Assembly: GCF_000090795.2 (NCBI RefSeq)
Contig: NW_003546396.1
Coordinates: 17,269 to 59,165 of the forward strand
Direction of reading: 5' to 3'
DNA length: 41,897 nt
Source of the DNA: Amphimedon queenslandica
Taxonomy: Eukaryota > Porifera > Demospongiae > Haplosclerida > Niphatidae
A model generated the notes under the pieces. It made no database searches. It saw only the letters and a program-made list of their open reading frames with translations, and was not told the DNA's origin. Both the position numbers and the translations under genes were made by a program. Shown here piece by piece: positions 38,497 through 41,897 of the stretch (position 1 is its first letter; the number at the start of each line of letters is the position of its first letter).

Positions 38497-40017
38497 TCAA
38501 TCACTGGAGGAGTCACTGTCAGTGTCACTACCAAATTGTTCTCTTTGATTCATGTATCTCTGATAATGATCATCAACTATCTGAACAATATTAACTTCAT
38601 TCTCTCTCACACGATACTTGTAACGTTTAGCCAGTATCACAAACACTATCAGTATGATAAGAACTAGTACACTCTTTGTTATATAATAATAGAAACTAGT
38701 ACATATGTATTGACTCTCACAATCAAATGGAAACTTGAGAGTGGTATTAATAAGATAATCAAGTCCCCAAGCAGTAGCATACCACAATCCAACCATCACT
38801 CCTCTCATGTGTACTGGAGACTGAGCTACTGTAAACTCCAATGATACTGGATACACAAGAATAAAAGAAAGACTTTGGATAGTTTGTGGAATAAAGAGCA
38901 GTTTACCAAAGTTGTTTATGTCAGGATGAGACCTCTCAATGACAAATATGATCACTTTAGAAACTGTAACAATAAAAGCAAGGAAGATACCAACACTCAT
39001 TCTAGTCAGCATACTGGGAATATACTTGTAGAAACAAACTCTGATAAAGAATAAATAAACTAACATTAGAATGACTGAACATAAAGAATATATGAAGTCT
39101 GTTACTGCTAAGCAAGTTGGTAATGTAAAACTATCAACAGCAGACCAGTAGAAGTCATCACTAAGACCAATAGCAACAAAACCAATGAATAATGGTAGCA
39201 TACAAAATACTGTCTTCACATCTTCTACCTCTTCCTCTGTGAATGGTCCACCATATTTATCCTTACCCAGGTCTAGTCTTGAAGGAGCCTCTTCCTCCCA
39301 ATAGGTCAGAGCACTACGATTCTCAGGATACTTGTGCTTCCTGGCATAACGTAATACTCTAACTATCAGTTTGATGGGATTCTTGATCAGTGATATGTTC
39401 TCCAGTTTGTGTTTTAAGAATGAATGAAAAACCAGTACAATAGATACAGATACACCTGAGGCTATGAAAGTGATCATGATAAAGTACTTACTACTGTAAA
39501 AGAAGCATTGAAGAAGGTATGAAAGAAAGTGCACAAGTGGCTCAGATAGTATATGCCAGTATATGACAGAATTGAGTTCATCAGCTGAAGCTCCAACAAG
39601 TTGATCAATGTTATACTGAATAATGTTAGCAGTGAAACTGGAATAACCACAGAAAAATATGATATATGCAATAATATAAAAACTCAATAAAACTGCTTCG
39701 GAGGCAAAGTTAACTTCAACAATAAATCCAATCCCTCCTATAATCCATGATATAAAGCACAATACTATACCTATCAGTATAGCTTTGTATCTTCCAATCC
39801 ATACATCAGCTAACAGACCAAATAAAGGAAAAGAGCAAAATCCAAAGCAAGATATAAAGACAAAGCCATACTTATACCAAGTGGCAGGAGCAGCTTCAGT
39901 AGCAAATCCACCAGTAAAACGACTAAACAAGAAATAATGAGTATACATGAGAAAGTTCCATAAGAGAACCAAGACTGCTGGAGGAGATATGAGAAGAAAT
40001 GGTTGCATTTTCCTCAT
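38497..40017 (-). CDS. SLC15/POT-like carrier 4
   Basis: 506 aa from the ATG at 40017 (MRKMQPFLLISPPAVLVLLW); the frame continues to a TTG at 40080. Signatures as in carriers 2 and 3, with QYNIDQLVGASADE and KYGGPFTEEEVEDVKT. The N-terminal region is nearly that of carrier 2, while the second half, including EFTVAQSPVHMRGVMVG and the FGSDTDSDSSSD tail, follows carrier 3. This mosaic suggests recombination between paralogs. TM1 lacks ExxER. Confidence 0.83.
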   Translation of the reverse strand: MRKMQPFLLISPPAVLVLLWNFLMYTHYFLFSRFTGGFATEAAPATWYKYGFVFISCFGFCSFPLFGLLADVWIGRYKAILIGIVLCFISWIIGGIGFIVEVNFASEAVLLSFYIIAYIIFFCGYSSFTANIIQYNIDQLVGASADELNSVIYWHILSEPLVHFLSYLLQCFFYSSKYFIMITFIASGVSVSIVLVFHSFLKHKLENISLIKNPIKLIVRVLRYARKHKYPENRSALTYWEEEAPSRLDLGKDKYGGPFTEEEVEDVKTVFCMLPLFIGFVAIGLSDDFYWSAVDSFTLPTCLAVTDFIYSLCSVILMLVYLFFIRVCFYKYIPSMLTRMSVGIFLAFIVTVSKVIIFVIERSHPDINNFGKLLFIPQTIQSLSFILVYPVSLEFTVAQSPVHMRGVMVGLWYATAWGLDYLINTTLKFPFDCESQYICTSFYYYITKSVLVLIILIVFVILAKRYKYRVRENEVNIVQIVDDHYQRYMNQREQFGSDTDSDSSSD

Positions 40018-41162
40018 ACTGTAAGCAGTGATACAAGATGAATTGATATTACTGAAGTAAATAAAAGTGACTAAGTTCAAAAATGGTTGCCTACTATATT
40101 GTAGAATTAATACTGATGTAGCATTACTTCTTATATAAAGACAAATGATAGAGACTAAACAAACAATAACACAGGAATAAGAAAGACAATGATTGTTATT
40201 TTTACTAAGCCTTATCCTAGACTAATGAACATACACTAAAAGTCAAGAATACAATTACAATTATAAAGAATAAGGATGTTGAGTGACTGCTTATATTCAC
40301 AATCCTAGCCTAACAAAAAAACACTGACAAATAAGCTAATACTACCATCATCATCAATTGAAATTAGCAAAGCTGAATCCCTAATACATCAAAACACTAA
40401 ATTAGTAAATGAAATTAAAGGTTGACCAAAAGTAAATAGGTAATAATTACTATTAGACAACAAAAGTTTGAAATAAGAATAAGTTGTTATAATCTTCTGC
40501 TGATTTCGAGGCTTTGTAAAGATTCGGCAAAAAATTAAGATTAGGCAAAATCTAGCTAATACAATACAATATGGTGGAATGATGTGATTCGCACAAATGA
40601 AATCCAGCATAAAAATGATTTTTGGGCAGATTTGCAAAATTTTAATCTCTTCACTATACGGTAATCATGGATAGCATCATAGTTGCCAATAGTTTTTTTC
40701 CTAACTTGTGACGTTATTATAACCATTTCAAGATGATCCTTTAGTTTACCAGTTTTATCAATGTTGTTGGTATATCTATAGATGCACACAAAACCCCATC
40801 AGACCATCAAGTGTGATTATATATAGACTAATGAAATAGCTCTTTTAACATTCAAAACTGACTTTCCAGAGGATATCAATAAGTGAATAAAATGGTTCCA
40901 CTTGTATGTATGCAGTGATAAATAATGACTGTCACTTGAAAGCATAATAATAAATATACAGAAGTAACCATAGTCACTATATAAAAATTTTAATGACATT
41001 TCAAGTAGTTTAATGATTACACAGAACTTGAAAACAATCATAAGAATATGAAAGACAAATTTAAAACAAAAACACGCCTTAACTAAAAACTAAATAAATA
41101 ATTATTACTATAGTGAACTTAAGAACATTAATAAAATTTTAATTCTTTATTACTACATACTG
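40018..41162. other. duplicated intergenic segment between POT-like genes 4 and 5
   Basis: Collinear with 34822-36011 from the 5' flank of gene 4 to the 3' flank of gene 5. This is part of a two-gene segmental duplication. Small ORFs near 40389-40789 and 40817-41041 look like chance. Confidence 0.65.
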
Positions 41163-41897
41163 TCAATCACTGGAGGAGTCACTGTCAGTGTCACTACCAA
41201 AATGTTCTCTTTGATTCAGGTACCTCTGATAATGATCATCAACTATTTGAACAATATTAACTTCATTCTCTCTCACACGATGCTTGTAACGTTTAGCCAG
41301 TATCACAAACACTATCAGTATGATAAGAACTAGTACACTCTTTGTTATATAATAATAGAAACTGGTACATATGTATTGACTTTCACAATCAAATGGAAAC
41401 TTGAGAATAATATTAATAAAATAGGCAAACCCCCAAGCTGTAGCATACCACAATCCAACCATGACTCCTCTCATGTGTACTGGAGACTGAGCTACTGTAA
41501 ACTCCAGTGATACTGGATACAATAATATAAAAGAGAGTCCTTGGATAGTTTGTGGAATAAAAAGAAATTTACCAAAGTTGTTGATGTTAGGATGAGGCCT
41601 CTCAGTGACAAATATGATCACTTTAGAAACTGTAACAACAAAAGCAAGGAAGATACCAACACACATTCTAGTCAGCATACTCGGAATATACTTGTAGAAA
41701 CAAACTCTGATAAAGAATAAATGAACTAACATTAGAATGACTAAACATAAAGAATATATAGAGTCTGTAACTGCAAAACAAGTTGGTAATGTAAAACTAT
41801 CAACAGCAGACCAATAGTAGTCATCACTGACACCAATAGCAACAAAACCAATGAATAATGGTAGCATACGAAATATTGTCTTTACATCTTCTACTTC
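41163..41897 (-). CDS. SLC15/POT-like carrier 5, cut by the right window edge
   Basis: The frame is open to the edge and begins inside the conserved EVEDVKTIFRMLPLFIGF segment, so the first half of the protein is outside. It contains SLEFTVAQSPVHMRGVMVG and the FGSDTDSDSSSD tail of carriers 3 and 4. It is closest to carrier 3. The right-hand end is a window cut, not a start codon. Confidence 0.82.
   Translation of the reverse strand, partial: EVEDVKTIFRMLPLFIGFVAIGVSDDYYWSAVDSFTLPTCFAVTDSIYSLCLVILMLVHLFFIRVCFYKYIPSMLTRMCVGIFLAFVVTVSKVIIFVTERPHPNINNFGKFLFIPQTIQGLSFILLYPVSLEFTVAQSPVHMRGVMVGLWYATAWGFAYFINIILKFPFDCESQYICTSFYYYITKSVLVLIILIVFVILAKRYKHRVRENEVNIVQIVDDHYQRYLNQREHFGSDTDSDSSSD

Noticed and set aside
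40389-41041. Small minus-strand ORFs between POT-like genes 4 and 5
   Set aside because: They are not preserved in the duplicated spacers at 34822-36011 and 37584-38496, so chance is likelier.

Overview
The window looks like nuclear DNA of a demosponge, most likely Amphimedon queenslandica or a relative; this is inference. The grounds are AT-rich sequence, spliced genes with GT-AG introns beside single-exon arrays, a sponge/cnidarian-type secreted fibrinogen-like family, a large array of cAMP-receptor-like seven-transmembrane (7TM) receptors, and an array of SLC15/POT-like carriers. I saw no bacterial operons, rRNA, tRNA or CRISPR.

Layout. (1) 1-1920, minus strand: two tandem secreted fibrinogen-like genes. 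The first runs off the left edge with its frame open. The second is broken by a 2-nt insertion. (2) 1990-4300: a repeat-rich stretch with two hairpin (MITE-like) elements, a pogo-like terminal-repeat element and a degenerate ~175-bp satellite. (3) 4308-10175, minus strand: nine exons (B-J) of a CHD6/7/8/9 (kismet-type) chromatin remodeller, covering the SANT/SLIDE-like region and the C-tail. Their introns hold satellites and a pogo-like MITE. (4) 10789-29680, plus strand: twelve intact single-exon receptor genes and one broken copy. (5) 30795-30969, minus strand: a further CHD exon (A) that fits in frame directly upstream of exon B. (6) 31337-41897, minus strand: four complete POT-like carriers and one cut by the right edge.

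The main result is architectural. Exon A and exon B join at matching phase 0 and rebuild an uninterrupted CHD6-9 sequence. The whole receptor array therefore lies inside one ~20.6-kb CHD intron, on the opposite strand. The helicase half of the CHD gene should lie to the right of the window, so the POT array may also sit inside a CHD intron, this time on the same strand. Both arrays grew by tandem and segmental duplication. One receptor duplication broke through a coding region and left a pseudogene. The POT paralogs show a mosaic of nearly identical and divergent blocks that suggests gene conversion, and they lack the ExxER motif of canonical proton-coupled peptide transporters.
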